Positions 1 to 8,042 of a stretch of DNA of 61,932 bases are shown in pieces. Position 1 is the first letter of the stretch. Each line of letters begins with the position of its first letter. A program made the translations under genes and the position numbers. Source of the stretch: Verrucomicrobiota bacterium (GTDB lineage: Bacteria > Verrucomicrobiota > Verrucomicrobiia > Limisphaerales > J093); the NCBI GenBank assembly GCA_022710935.1, contig JAKLFY010000038.1, positions 1-61,932 on the forward strand. Direction: 5' to 3'. The notes under the pieces are model-generated. The model did no database searches. It had not been told where the DNA came from and worked only from the letters and a program-made list of their open reading frames with translations.

Positions 1-120
1 CGAAAACCAACCGAAGTCATCCTGACAACGCCCCCGTTAGACGTTACCGTAACCAAGAGGCGATGAAACCCGCGTTCCCTTCACAATCCCTGCTGAAAAA
101 CCCTACGCCCTTCACCAGAA

Positions 121-146
121 TCAACTACTTAGATGCGACCCCATTG
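121..146. repeat. RAYT-associated repeat end, copy 1
   Basis: The core TTAGATGCGACCCCATTG recurs at 36306-36331 (inverted) and 36630-36655, where the two copies flank a decayed RAYT transposase. Here it overlaps the 3' end of the malate dehydrogenase gene: read on the minus strand it encodes the last residues NGVASK and the TAG stop. It looks like a solo repeat end. Confidence 0.75.
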
Positions 147-1141
147 TCTGTTCGCCGCGGCAACAGGTCGGCGACCATCGCGCGTTCCTCCTCGAGCTCG
201 CGGATCGTGGCGTCGAGCTTCGAGCGGCCGAATTCGTCGAGGGACACGCCCGGGACGACTTCCCAGTTCCCGCCCCGGGCGCGGACCGGGAAGGAAGTGA
301 TCAGGCCGGACTCGACGCCGTAGCTGCCGTCGGAGCAGACGCAGACGCTGTGCCATTCTCCGGGTGGTGTCGGTTCGAGCAGGGAGCGGACTGTGTCGAT
401 GGCGGCGTTTGCGGCGCTGGCGGCGCTCGATGCGCCGCGGGCCTTGATGATCGAGGCGCCGCGCTGTTGGACCCGGGCGATGAACTCCCCTTTCAGCCAG
501 GCATCGTCCGCGATCACCTGGGCGGCCGGGCGGCCGCCGATCCGGGCGTTTTGGAAGTCCGGGTACTGGGTCGCGGAGTGGTTGCCCCAGATCGTCATGT
601 TGGTGACGGCGGTGACATCGGCGCCGGCTTTTCGTGCCAGTTGCGACTTCGCACGGTTCTCGTCGAGGCGGGTCATGGCGAAGAAGCGGCTGGGCGGCAC
701 GTCCGGGGCATTGCGCATGCAGATGAGGCAATTGGTGTTGCAGGGGTTGCCGACCACAAGGACGCGGACGTCGGAGGCGGCATTGTTCTGGATGGCCTGG
801 CCCTGGCCGACGAAGATCCGTCCGTTGATGCCGAGCAGATCCTTACGTTCCATGCCTTGCTTGCGCGGGACGCTGCCGACCAGCAAGGCCCAATCGACGT
901 CCCGGAAGCCGCGGTTGAGATCCGCGGTGGGGACCACGCCTTTGAGCAGGGGAAAGGCGCAGTCGTCCAGTTCCATGACCACGCCTTCGAGGGTGCCCAG
1001 GGCAGGCTCGATCTCAATCAAATGGAGGATGACCGGTTGTTCGGGACCGAAGAGGGCACCAGACGCAATACGGAACACGAGGGCGTATCCGATCTGACCG
1101 GCGGCGCCGGTGACCGCGACGCGAATGGGAGAACATCTCAT
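125..1141 (-). CDS. mdh: malate dehydrogenase
   Basis: NAD-dependent interconversion of malate and oxaloacetate in the TCA cycle; cytoplasmic. The 338-residue protein opens with a Rossmann motif [10 protein letters not shown] (residues 11-20). It keeps the mobile-loop arginines R93 and R99 ([13 protein letters not shown]), the NPCNTN loop, the substrate/relay residues R158 and D160 (MTRLDEN), and catalytic H188 ([12 protein letters not shown]). Length and motifs fit the roughly 330-residue MalDH type related to eukaryotic cytosolic enzymes, rather than the LDH-like type. The last six residues (NGVASK) and the stop come from an intergenic repeat, so the native C-terminus was probably replaced or extended. 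It stands alone, with no TCA partner beside it. Confidence 0.95.
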   Translation of the reverse strand: MRCSPIRVAVTGAAGQIGYALVFRIASGALFGPEQPVILHLIEIEPALGTLEGVVMELDDCAFPLLKGVVPTADLNRGFRDVDWALLVGSVPRKQGMERKDLLGINGRIFVGQGQAIQNNAASDVRVLVVGNPCNTNCLICMRNAPDVPPSRFFAMTRLDENRAKSQLARKAGADVTAVTNMTIWGNHSATQYPDFQNARIGGRPAAQVIADDAWLKGEFIARVQQRGASIIKARGASSAASAANAAIDTVRSLLEPTPPGEWHSVCVCSDGSYGVESGLITSFPVRARGGNWEVVPGVSLDEFGRSKLDATIRELEEERAMVADLLPRRTDNGVASK

Positions 1142-1222
1142 GCGAAAACAGGGATCGATCGGCAGGGGATAGGTTGAACGTTGGGAAACAGAGGGTGCTC
1201 AGGTTCCAACTTCCAACGCTCG

Positions 1223-1256
1223 ACTCTGAAATTTGAAATTTGAAATTTCAAATCGC
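1223..1256. repeat. AT-rich GAAATTT tandem/palindromic repeat
   Basis: The unit GAAATTT is repeated three times and closes with TTTGAAATTTCAAA, a 14-bp perfect palindrome, in otherwise GC-rich DNA. It overlaps the TGA of the upstream-transcribed Gfo/Idh gene (stop 1248-1250) and may act as a weak hairpin at the transcript end. There is no U-tract, so I do not call it a terminator. Confidence 0.6.
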
Positions 1257-2603
1257 AACTTCCGGATGGACCCACGGGGCGCGGTACGGGCGCCGCAGGA
1301 GGCGGTTGGCCTCGGGATCGCCGGCCACGTGTCCGAGGGCGGGATCCCATGCGAGGGATCGGCCCAGTTGGGTCGAGAGGTTGGCCATAATGCTCGAAGC
1401 GCTCGATATGTACCCCTGCTCGATGTCAGCCACGGGGCGCCCGCGCGAGACAATCGCGGCGAGAAAGTCCCGCATGTGCCAGCGGATGGCTGAGGCGCAA
1501 TGTTTTTCGAGGTCCTTCTCGGTCTGGTCTTCGGGATACTTGTCGTATTCGTAGAGCGGCTCGCCGTGGGCGGCGGCTTTGTCCTGGCCTCGGGGGAAGA
1601 AGTCGTAGCTGAAGACGCTGGTCTTGAGGGTGCCTTTCTCTCCGTAGAATGTGGCGCTCCAGGGGTACTTGGGGTCGACGGCGTCGCCCCAGGTGCGATG
1701 GGTCCAGACGACCTGGAGGTCGCCGTGGTCGAAGATCGCGGTCTGGGTATCGGAGATGTTGGCCTTGCTGGCCTTATCCACGAGGATGCCGCCGGAGGAA
1801 CTGATTCGCTGCGGCCAGCCCAGATCGAGCATCCAACGCACCATATCGTACATGTGGATGCACATGTCGCCGACGATGCCGTTGCCGTATTCCATGAAGG
1901 CGCGCCAGCCGCGCGGATGGGTCCATTGACAGAACGGGCGCATCGGGGCCGGGCCGGTCCACAGTTCGTAGTCCAGATGCTCGGGGGGCGCGATGTCGGG
2001 CGGGTTGCCGCGGGCTCGCATGTGCCAGTAGCAGCAGATATCGACGTGGCTGATCTTGCCCAGCAGGCCTTCGCGGAGGACGCGGTCGCGGGCTTCGATG
2101 AGGTGGGGCGTGCTGCGCCGCTGGGTGCCGACCTGGACAACTCGATTGAGTCTGCGGGCGGTGGCGAGCATGGCCTGGCCTTCGATGACGTCGACGCTGA
2201 TCGGCTTCTGCACCCAGACATCGGCGCCGGCGTTCATGGCGGCGACGCTGGCCAGGGCGTGCCAATGGTCGGGCGTCCCGACGAGCACGATGTCGAGATC
2301 CTTCTCCTCGAGCATTTCCCGGTAGTCGCCGTAGGTGCGGGGCTTGCGCCCGGATTTCTGGCGCCCGGCCACGATCTCCGCCGCCTCCGCCACCATCCGT
2401 TTGTCCACGTCGCACAGCGACACCACTTCGACCGGCGCGACCTGGATGAGGCGCAGCAGATCGCACTTGCCGTACCAGCCGGTGCCGATGAGGCCCACGC
2501 GCTTCTTGAGGTCGGCGAACTCCTCGGCGTAAATGCTGCGGGGTGCGAACATGAGACCGGCGGCGCCGAGACCGGCGGTTTGGAGGAATGTGCGGCGGTT
2601 CAT
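1248..2603 (-). CDS. Gfo/Idh/MocA family oxidoreductase with export signal
   Basis: Predicted NAD(P)-dependent sugar or polyol oxidoreductase, 451 residues. The N-terminus MNRRTFLQTAGLGAAGLMF is a twin-arginine-type signal, so the protein is probably exported already folded with its cofactor. The Rossmann motif VGLIGTGWYGK lies at residues 36-46, and the lysine of the EKP-like motif is K133 (VWVQKPISVD). The middle and C-terminal parts fit the GFO_IDH_MocA C-terminal fold of the long exported subfamily common in Planctomycetes and Verrucomicrobia. The substrate cannot be told from sequence. It precedes the larA-like gene in coordinates but is transcribed after it, with a 39-bp gap, so the two could share a transcript. 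Confidence 0.9.
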   Translation of the reverse strand: MNRRTFLQTAGLGAAGLMFAPRSIYAEEFADLKKRVGLIGTGWYGKCDLLRLIQVAPVEVVSLCDVDKRMVAEAAEIVAGRQKSGRKPRTYGDYREMLEEKDLDIVLVGTPDHWHALASVAAMNAGADVWVQKPISVDVIEGQAMLATARRLNRVVQVGTQRRSTPHLIEARDRVLREGLLGKISHVDICCYWHMRARGNPPDIAPPEHLDYELWTGPAPMRPFCQWTHPRGWRAFMEYGNGIVGDMCIHMYDMVRWMLDLGWPQRISSSGGILVDKASKANISDTQTAIFDHGDLQVVWTHRTWGDAVDPKYPWSATFYGEKGTLKTSVFSYDFFPRGQDKAAAHGEPLYEYDKYPEDQTEKDLEKHCASAIRWHMRDFLAAIVSRGRPVADIEQGYISSASSIMANLSTQLGRSLAWDPALGHVAGDPEANRLLRRPYRAPWVHPEVAI

Positions 2604-2642
2604 GGGTGTGTTCTTAGTCGAAAGCCGGGCGTCGTGACAAGC

Positions 2643-3905
2643 TTAGGCAACGTAAGGAATCGTCAGCGGTCCCTGGGGCAGGACGGCGACCTGGGCGGCC
2701 GGGCCGAGTTCGGCGAGTTTTTGGGCCACAGTCGCCCCGATGTCGCGGCACGGGGTGAAGAAGGCGGCCCGTGTGAGTTCGTCGGAGAGCGAGCTGTAAA
2801 GGAGGACCGATGCCCGGCGCTGGATCAGGGCCTGGATCTGGGCCTGCCACTGTTCGGGGCGCACGAACCCGGGCGTCGCGAGCATGGTCAGGATCGCCTC
2901 GGGACTCGATGCGCTGCGCAGGAGGCGGTCCAGGGGGCTGTTCGAGGGGATGCCCTCGCGGCATTCGCAGGCCAGGATGAGAGTGCCGCCCGTCTTCACA
3001 ATCCGGGCCCCGGCGCTGAGGCCTTTGACGCCCTGATAGAGGTTGAGGTCGAGCGGGTAGCCGCTGTTGGTGGTGACGACGATGTCGAACGGGGCCTCGA
3101 CGGGCTGCATGGCGGATTGGCGGACGAATTCGCAGCCGAGCTGATGCGCGGCGATGAGATCGCCGGCGAACACGCCGGTGATCTGGCGCTGCTCATTGAG
3201 CGCGACGTTCAGGAGGAAGCTCGGGCCGGCCCGGAGCGCGATGCGGCGAATGTCGTCCCAGAGGGGATTGCCTTCCGTGATGCCGAAGGTGGCCTTGGGA
3301 TCGCCGATGTTCCTGGCGCCGTGATTGCTCATGACGGTCGGCAGACCCGCGACCCCGGGCATGATGCCCTTGGGCCCGCCGCTGAATCCGGCGAAGAAAT
3401 GGGGCTCGATGAAGCCGGTGACGATTCGCACGTCCGCCTCGACGAGGTGGCGGTTGAGCAGGGCCGGCGTGCCGTCGCGGGTCTTGCCGCGTTGGACCAG
3501 CATGGCGGTGTTTTCGCACTCGTGATTGACGACGCGGTAGTTTCGCATCACCGCGGAGCCGAGCATGCGTTCGAGCTCCTCGGGCGTGTTGGGCCGGTGC
3601 GTGCCCGTGGCGTTCAACAGCGTGATCTGGTCGCGCGGGACGCCGTCCAGCTCTTCGAGCAGCCACGGGATCAGCCGGTCGTTCGGCGTGGCGCGCGTCA
3701 TGTCCGTGAACACGACACAGACCCGGGCCGAGGGGCGGAGCCACTGGCGGAGCGGCAGGCATCCGACCGGTTGGCGCAGCGCACCCCGCACGGCGGCACG
3801 CTCGTCGGGGAGGCCCGGGCGATGGGCCGGTGTGATCACAGTGGTGCGGCTGTCCGGCAGATCCACTGTCAGGTTTCCCTGACCATAGGCGAGATTGACG
3901 TTCAT
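2643..3905 (-). CDS. larA: LarA-like nickel-dependent racemase/epimerase
   Basis: A 420-residue DUF2088/LarA protein. Lactate racemase uses a nickel-pincer nucleotide attached to a lysine. The residues that hold and use this cofactor in the characterised enzyme (H108, H174, K184, H200) are all present here shifted by exactly five: H103 (GTHRP), H169 (IEPHFF), K179 (SGGPKG) and H195 (MSNHG). This supports an active enzyme. The substrate may be lactate or another 2-hydroxy acid, as the family is broad. No cofactor-synthesis genes (larB, larC, larE) lie in the window, so they must be elsewhere if the enzyme is nickel-charged. The gene runs divergently from the amidohydrolase gene, with a large palindromic element between them. 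Confidence 0.85.
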   Translation of the reverse strand: MNVNLAYGQGNLTVDLPDSRTTVITPAHRPGLPDERAAVRGALRQPVGCLPLRQWLRPSARVCVVFTDMTRATPNDRLIPWLLEELDGVPRDQITLLNATGTHRPNTPEELERMLGSAVMRNYRVVNHECENTAMLVQRGKTRDGTPALLNRHLVEADVRIVTGFIEPHFFAGFSGGPKGIMPGVAGLPTVMSNHGARNIGDPKATFGITEGNPLWDDIRRIALRAGPSFLLNVALNEQRQITGVFAGDLIAAHQLGCEFVRQSAMQPVEAPFDIVVTTNSGYPLDLNLYQGVKGLSAGARIVKTGGTLILACECREGIPSNSPLDRLLRSASSPEAILTMLATPGFVRPEQWQAQIQALIQRRASVLLYSSLSDELTRAAFFTPCRDIGATVAQKLAELGPAAQVAVLPQGPLTIPYVA

Positions 3906-3981
3906 GGCAGCAAAGGCGGATGCGATTTAAACGGCGCCTGGGCGCAGTGCCAAGGCGAAAGGCGGCGGCGGGCCAGTGTGT

Positions 3982-4018
3982 GGGAGATGGGAGATGGGAG
4001 ATGGGAGATCGGAGATCG
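3982..4018. repeat. 7-bp tandem repeat GGGAGAT
   Basis: Five head-to-tail units of GGGAGAT, the last changed to CGGAGAT, in the larA/amidohydrolase intergenic region immediately before the palindromic element. It is a simple-sequence tract that could vary in copy number; no function is visible. Confidence 0.8.
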
Positions 4019-4021
4019 TCA

Positions 4022-4256
4022 GTGTATTTGAACGTTGTCGGTGGGAATCGAGTATGCGCTGCGTGTGGGCACACAGCCTGGTGTGCTCTGCTCGCGCCCA
4101 CGAAGGCGTTGGAGTGGGGACGTCCTCGTCCCCGGCGATGAGAGTTGCAGACCCTGTTTGGCGGGCGACGAGGACGTCGCCCCTCCGGCAATTTCAATCC
4201 GTTGTAGACCCGGTGGCCTCACCGGGCGACAGAACACCGACAACAACCAGATGCAC
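4022..4256 (+). repeat. Palindromic element family 1, copy 1, interrupted
   Basis: The left end resembles GCATCTGGAGGTTGTCGGTG but has diverged; the right end is CACCGACAACAACCAGATGC, so the ends form a terminal inverted repeat. Inner hairpins (for example CCCGGTGGCCTCACCGGG) match the other four copies. At 235 bp it is about 100 bp longer than the others because extra DNA including 4111-4186 sits inside it. It occupies the divergent promoter region between larA and the amidohydrolase gene. Confidence 0.85.
4111..4186. repeat. Nested inverted-repeat element within family 1 copy 1
   Basis: GGAGTGGGGACGTCCTCGTC at the left pairs with GACGAGGACGTCGCCCCTCC at the right, giving a ~76-bp unit with ~22-bp imperfect terminal inverted repeats. 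It lies in DNA absent from the other four copies of the host element, so it is most likely a later insertion. Confidence 0.7.
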
Positions 4257-4306
4257 CGGCGGCGGGCTTGCGTGGGGGGTGGCCGAGGTTCATGCTGCGA
4301 GGCACT

Positions 4307-5767
4307 ATGAAGCCACGCATGTTCCTCTCCCGCCGCGCCGCCATCACCCGATTGAGCGCTGCCGGCGCGGCGCTGGCTGGCGTCGCCGCCGCGCGTGCCG
4401 CGGACGCGGATCAGCCCGTGCCTGCTCGCCGATCCACTGCCCGCTCCGGCAACGCCCGCCAGCTCATTGCCGAGCGTGTGAATCAGACACCGGTCATTGA
4501 CACCCACGAACACCTGGTTGACGAACCGGAACGATTGCGGGGCGCCGGACAATCCGGAATACGATGTGACGACTGGGCGTTGTTATTGAGTCATTACCTC
4601 GATTCGGACCTGCTCACGGCCGGCATGCCGAGGTCGGAGCTGGACCGGTTTCTCTCGGCGGAGGTTGGTCCGGACGCCAAGTGGACGCTCCTTGCGCCGT
4701 ACTGGCCGCTGGTCAAGCACACCGGTTACGCCCAGGCCGTTCGCATCGCGATGCGCGAATTGTACGGGGTGGACGACCTCTCCGCGGCGACCGTCGGGAG
4801 AGTTCAGGCCGAGTACGAGAAGACGCGGTGCGCCGGTTTTTACGAGCGCATTCTCCGCGACCGCGCGAACATCGAGTCGTGCCAGGTCAACTGCATTACC
4901 GGAGCGCCATTCAAGGAATCGGTTTCTCCGACCTTGCTGATGCAGGACTTGAGCATCGTGGGGATGTTTGCCGGCCCCAGTCTCGATGAATACGGGCGAC
5001 CAACGGGAATCGAGGTGAAAGCGTTGTCCGACTGGCACAGGGTCATCGACTGGTGGTTTGACCGCTACGCCAAGTACGCGGTGGCGGTGAAGTCGCAGAA
5101 TGCCTACAGCCGCGACATCGATTACGCGCGCGTGCCGCCGGAGCAGGCCGCCCCGGTCTTCAAGCGCGTGCTCGACAAGGAACCGGTCAGTTCCGAGGAG
5201 CGCAAGCTCATGCAGGACCACCTGTTCTGGTACGCGGTGGACCAGGCGACGCGGCACGGTGTGCCGGTGAAACTGCACACCGGCTACTATGCCGGGCAGA
5301 ACTCGATGCCACTCGAGCGCTTGGCGCGGAACGCGGCGTCGGCCGGCGAATTGTGCCGGCTCTCCCGCGACACGCAGTTTGTCTTCATGCATATTTGCTA
5401 TCCGTTTTACGAAGATCTGCTCGCCGTGGCCAAGCATTGGTCCAATGCCTGGGTCGACATGTGCTGGGCATGGATCATCAACCCCATCGCCGCGAAGGAC
5501 TACGTCAAGAAACACCTTGTAACTGCGCCGGCCAACAAGCTGCTGCCATTTGGGGGCGATTACATCCCCGTCGAGCCGGTGCTCGGACACGCCGTTCTGG
5601 CGCGGCGCGGCCTCGCGCGTGCCTTGTGGGAGCTGGTCAGCGAAGGCTGGCTGTCTCTGGCCGAGGCGCTCGACCTGGTCGAGCCCATTCTCAGGGGCAA
5701 TGCCCGCCGGCTCTTTCAGATCGACAAGAAGACCGAGGCCTTGCGCCAGGCGCCCTGGGTGCGCTGA
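4307..5767 (+). CDS. Exported amidohydrolase-superfamily protein
   Basis: A 486-residue protein with an N-terminal export signal (SRR followed by a hydrophobic Ala-rich stretch ending near ARAADA, residues 9-33). Shortly after, VIDTHEHL supplies the HxH metal ligands H67 and H69 of the amidohydrolase TIM-barrel. Further likely ligands are in KLHTGYYAG and FMHICYP, and a late GGDY segment supplies the aspartate. This layout resembles the uronate-isomerase/amidohydrolase-2 branch. The reaction is probably hydrolysis or decarboxylation of a small acid, but the substrate is unknown. I place the start at 4307 because the signal peptide begins there and no plausible signal precedes it; an in-frame start at 4268 is possible. 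Confidence 0.8.
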   Translation: MKPRMFLSRRAAITRLSAAGAALAGVAAARAADADQPVPARRSTARSGNARQLIAERVNQTPVIDTHEHLVDEPERLRGAGQSGIRCDDWALLLSHYLDSDLLTAGMPRSELDRFLSAEVGPDAKWTLLAPYWPLVKHTGYAQAVRIAMRELYGVDDLSAATVGRVQAEYEKTRCAGFYERILRDRANIESCQVNCITGAPFKESVSPTLLMQDLSIVGMFAGPSLDEYGRPTGIEVKALSDWHRVIDWWFDRYAKYAVAVKSQNAYSRDIDYARVPPEQAAPVFKRVLDKEPVSSEERKLMQDHLFWYAVDQATRHGVPVKLHTGYYAGQNSMPLERLARNAASAGELCRLSRDTQFVFMHICYPFYEDLLAVAKHWSNAWVDMCWAWIINPIAAKDYVKKHLVTAPANKLLPFGGDYIPVEPVLGHAVLARRGLARALWELVSEGWLSLAEALDLVEPILRGNARRLFQIDKKTEALRQAPWVR

Positions 5768-5842
5768 AGATATGAGAGAGACCCGACCGCGTCCGGGACG
5801 GCACGTTGACAGAGCAGTCGGTCAATCATAGAATGTGAAATT

Positions 5843-6541
5843 ATGGCGGGGACTGTTGAACGTGTGGACCGATTGGAAGCCGTCTTTGCTTCCTTCATGG
5901 AACGGACTGAAGAAGCACTGGCTGACATACGCGCCAGTACCGCCGAAATCCGCGCTAGCAACCAACGGACCGATGCTCTGCTGCTGAAGATGCAGCAACA
6001 GGCCGACAAGGAGCGGCAACAGGCCGACAAGGACCGGCAGCAGGCCGACAAGGACCGGCAACGGGCCGAGAAGGATCGGCAACAGGCCGAGAAGGACCGT
6101 AAGGACTTCAACAAGCGATTGGCCGAGCTATCCGACAGCATGGGCACGCTGGTCGAGGACATGGTGGCTCCCAACGCCCGTCGCATTGCCTCGGAAATCT
6201 TCGCCGGCGACCCGGTCGTCAGACTCGCCCAGCGGTTCCGACAGGTTCATCCTGCAGACGCGGGCCGGATGATGGAAATCGACCTGTTGGCGGCGGGTCG
6301 GGACCATTTGATGATTGTCGAGGCGAAGCGGCGGTTGAATCCGGACAAGATCCGTGAATTCGTCGAAAAGGTCCGTTCCATTCCAGAGTTCATGCCCGAG
6401 TATGCACGGCATGAACTTGTGCCTGTGGTGGCCAGCGTGACAATCGAGCCGTCTGTGATTGCCTTTCTGAACCGCCAGAAGGTCTATGGAGTGGCCATGG
6501 GTGACGAGACCATGGAACTGGTCAATCTCGGTCAGTTCTGA
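5843..6541 (+). CDS. Coiled-coil DUF3782-like PD-(D/E)XK protein
   Basis: A 232-residue cytoplasmic protein. Residues about 52-90 form a highly charged coiled coil of near-identical heptads (QQADKDR and QRAEKDR), encoded by a 21-bp DNA repeat. The C-terminal half has the PD-(D/E)XK nuclease-fold signature: E145-I-D147 on one strand and E160-A-K162 on the next (LMIVEAKRR). This architecture matches the DUF3782 group, often annotated as hypothetical nucleases. Whether it cuts DNA is not shown. The gene stands alone between opposing genes, with no restriction or toxin partner beside it. Confidence 0.75.
   Translation: MAGTVERVDRLEAVFASFMERTEEALADIRASTAEIRASNQRTDALLLKMQQQADKERQQADKDRQQADKDRQRAEKDRQQAEKDRKDFNKRLAELSDSMGTLVEDMVAPNARRIASEIFAGDPVVRLAQRFRQVHPADAGRMMEIDLLAAGRDHLMIVEAKRRLNPDKIREFVEKVRSIPEFMPEYARHELVPVVASVTIEPSVIAFLNRQKVYGVAMGDETMELVNLGQF
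5991..6100 (+). repeat. 21-bp tandem repeat encoding coiled-coil heptads
   Basis: Five in-phase copies of a ~21-bp unit around GGCAACAGGCCGACAAGGAC. Each codes for one heptad, so slippage would lengthen or shorten the coiled coil without breaking the frame. Confidence 0.85.
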
Positions 6542-6565
6542 CAGACCTCCGTGTTGCGGGGCCGT

Positions 6566-8038
6566 TTATTGGAACGGCTGTGCTGGACGAAACCGGAACG
6601 CATAGAGATCGGCGTCCTTCAACACGAACTTGAGGCGAACAGGATGTCCGGCGAGCGCGCTGAGATCGCCGCCGCGCGTCCACTTCACGATCCGATCGAT
6701 CTGATCGCCGATGATCTCGGGGCAGTCATTCAGCGCGAATCCGGGCAGCGGATTGCCCTCGGGATCCTGGATTTCCACGCGGAGAAAGCCGGCTGCGCCG
6801 GTTGACAGGTTGACTTCGAGTTCGCATCCGGAGAACCGCAGCGGCTTGGTGGTCAGCGCGCCGCCCTGGTAAGAAGCATGGGCGGAGGCGAACCCGTCGG
6901 GCCGCAGCGCGAGGCGTTCGATGAAGATGGACGGTTGCCCGTAGTGGCGGACGACGTAGAGAGACATCTCGAGGGGACCGGTCGGGACCACGCCCAAGGC
7001 GGGGTAATTCGCGCGCGCGACCCAATTGCGCGGATCAGGTCCGGGCCGGATAAAGCTTTCGAGGAAGGTCCGGTCGTAGTGCGTGCCGCCGCGGCTGGTG
7101 AGCAGGACGGCGTCGGAATCGTCGTTCTTGAGGCCGTCGTAATTGCGTGGGTTTTCCAGTTCGAGCGCCTTGACCTGCGCGTCGGTGAGGGCGCGGCGCC
7201 CCGGATTGAATCGCGCCGCGGTGGCGATGTGGATGTGCGGCGCCCGGAAGTACGGCTGGGTCTGGTTGATGTAGATGTGCTCGGGCGGCGCTCCGCCAAA
7301 GGACATGTCCTCGGGCTTGGTCCAATTGAGGAAGTCGGGCGATGTGGTGCGCGTCACCCAGCGGACGCCGTTTCTGAAGGTGCGGAAGTAGCAGAGGTAA
7401 CACTGTTCGCTCGACGACCAGAAGCCGATGTTCTGCGAGTCGAAAGCGCCTTCGGTGATCAGGGCGCGCTCGGACGCCTTGCTCCAATGCACGCCGTCCG
7501 GGGAAACGAATCCGAACAAACCGTCGGCACCGGTGCCGCCCAGCGCTTTGAAGCGTTCGGCCGCCGGCACGCCGGGACGGGTGTCGAGGAACGGCGCGAA
7601 GTTATGCGTGACGCTCTTGGGCTCGACCAGGACCACGTTGTTCTGGCGCGTGCCGGCGACCTCGTGGAGGCCGAGGCTGGGCCGTGTCCAGTGGATGCCA
7701 TCCGGGCTTTCGGCGCAGCAGGCGACTTCGCGGCTCTCGGGCGCGCCGTCGCCGCCGGTGGGCGAGGGGCGTCCGCGGTAGTACATGAGATAGCGGTTTG
7801 TGTCCTGGATCACCGTGACATAGGCGCTGACGATGCCTTCCCACGGCTGGTCCAGGCGGAGGGCGGCCCCGGCGGGCACCGGGTGATGCAGCCGCAGTTC
7901 GAGGCCGTCGAGCCGGTCGATCAGGAACCGGTCGACCATCAACTCGCGCCGGGTGCCGAGGTCGATCGGGTCCTGGGCATTGACGACACCTCCGGCGGCC
8001 AGGAGGCAGCCGGCCAACAACATCACGCGCGTCCTCAT
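6566..8038 (-). CDS. Exported five-bladed-propeller glycosidase-like protein
   Basis: A 490-residue protein with a Sec signal (MRTRVMLLAGCLLAAGGVVNA). The repeated elements SPDGIHWTRP and SPDGVHWSKA, together with YYRGRP and YLCYFRTF, are typical of the five-bladed propeller proteins related to glycoside hydrolase families 32/43/68 that abound in Planctomycetes and Verrucomicrobia. A C-terminal beta-sandwich (about residue 370 on, GALTTKPLRFSGCELEVN) follows. The catalytic acids cannot be assigned with confidence, so the activity is open. The start at 8038 is preferred over 8059 because it gives a clean signal peptide and avoids overlap with the acyl-CoA dehydrogenase stop. Confidence 0.75.
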   Translation of the reverse strand: MRTRVMLLAGCLLAAGGVVNAQDPIDLGTRRELMVDRFLIDRLDGLELRLHHPVPAGAALRLDQPWEGIVSAYVTVIQDTNRYLMYYRGRPSPTGGDGAPESREVACCAESPDGIHWTRPSLGLHEVAGTRQNNVVLVEPKSVTHNFAPFLDTRPGVPAAERFKALGGTGADGLFGFVSPDGVHWSKASERALITEGAFDSQNIGFWSSSEQCYLCYFRTFRNGVRWVTRTTSPDFLNWTKPEDMSFGGAPPEHIYINQTQPYFRAPHIHIATAARFNPGRRALTDAQVKALELENPRNYDGLKNDDSDAVLLTSRGGTHYDRTFLESFIRPGPDPRNWVARANYPALGVVPTGPLEMSLYVVRHYGQPSIFIERLALRPDGFASAHASYQGGALTTKPLRFSGCELEVNLSTGAAGFLRVEIQDPEGNPLPGFALNDCPEIIGDQIDRIVKWTRGGDLSALAGHPVRLKFVLKDADLYAFRFRPAQPFQ

Positions 8039-8042
8039 CAGA

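Noticed and set aside
1500-4031. An 843-codon open frame on the + strand, and similar long frames at 7953-10382 (+), 40963-43641 (+) and 19693-21279 (-).
   Set aside because: They lie opposite or out of frame to well-supported genes, have skewed compositions (runs of Ala/Gly/Arg or Ser/Arg) and show no domain motifs. Long antisense frames are expected in GC-rich coding DNA.
4022-4256. A CRISPR array or riboswitch at the palindromic elements.
   Set aside because: The repeats are dispersed single units, not direct repeats with regular spacers, and their positions relative to genes (divergent and between co-directional genes) do not fit a riboswitch.
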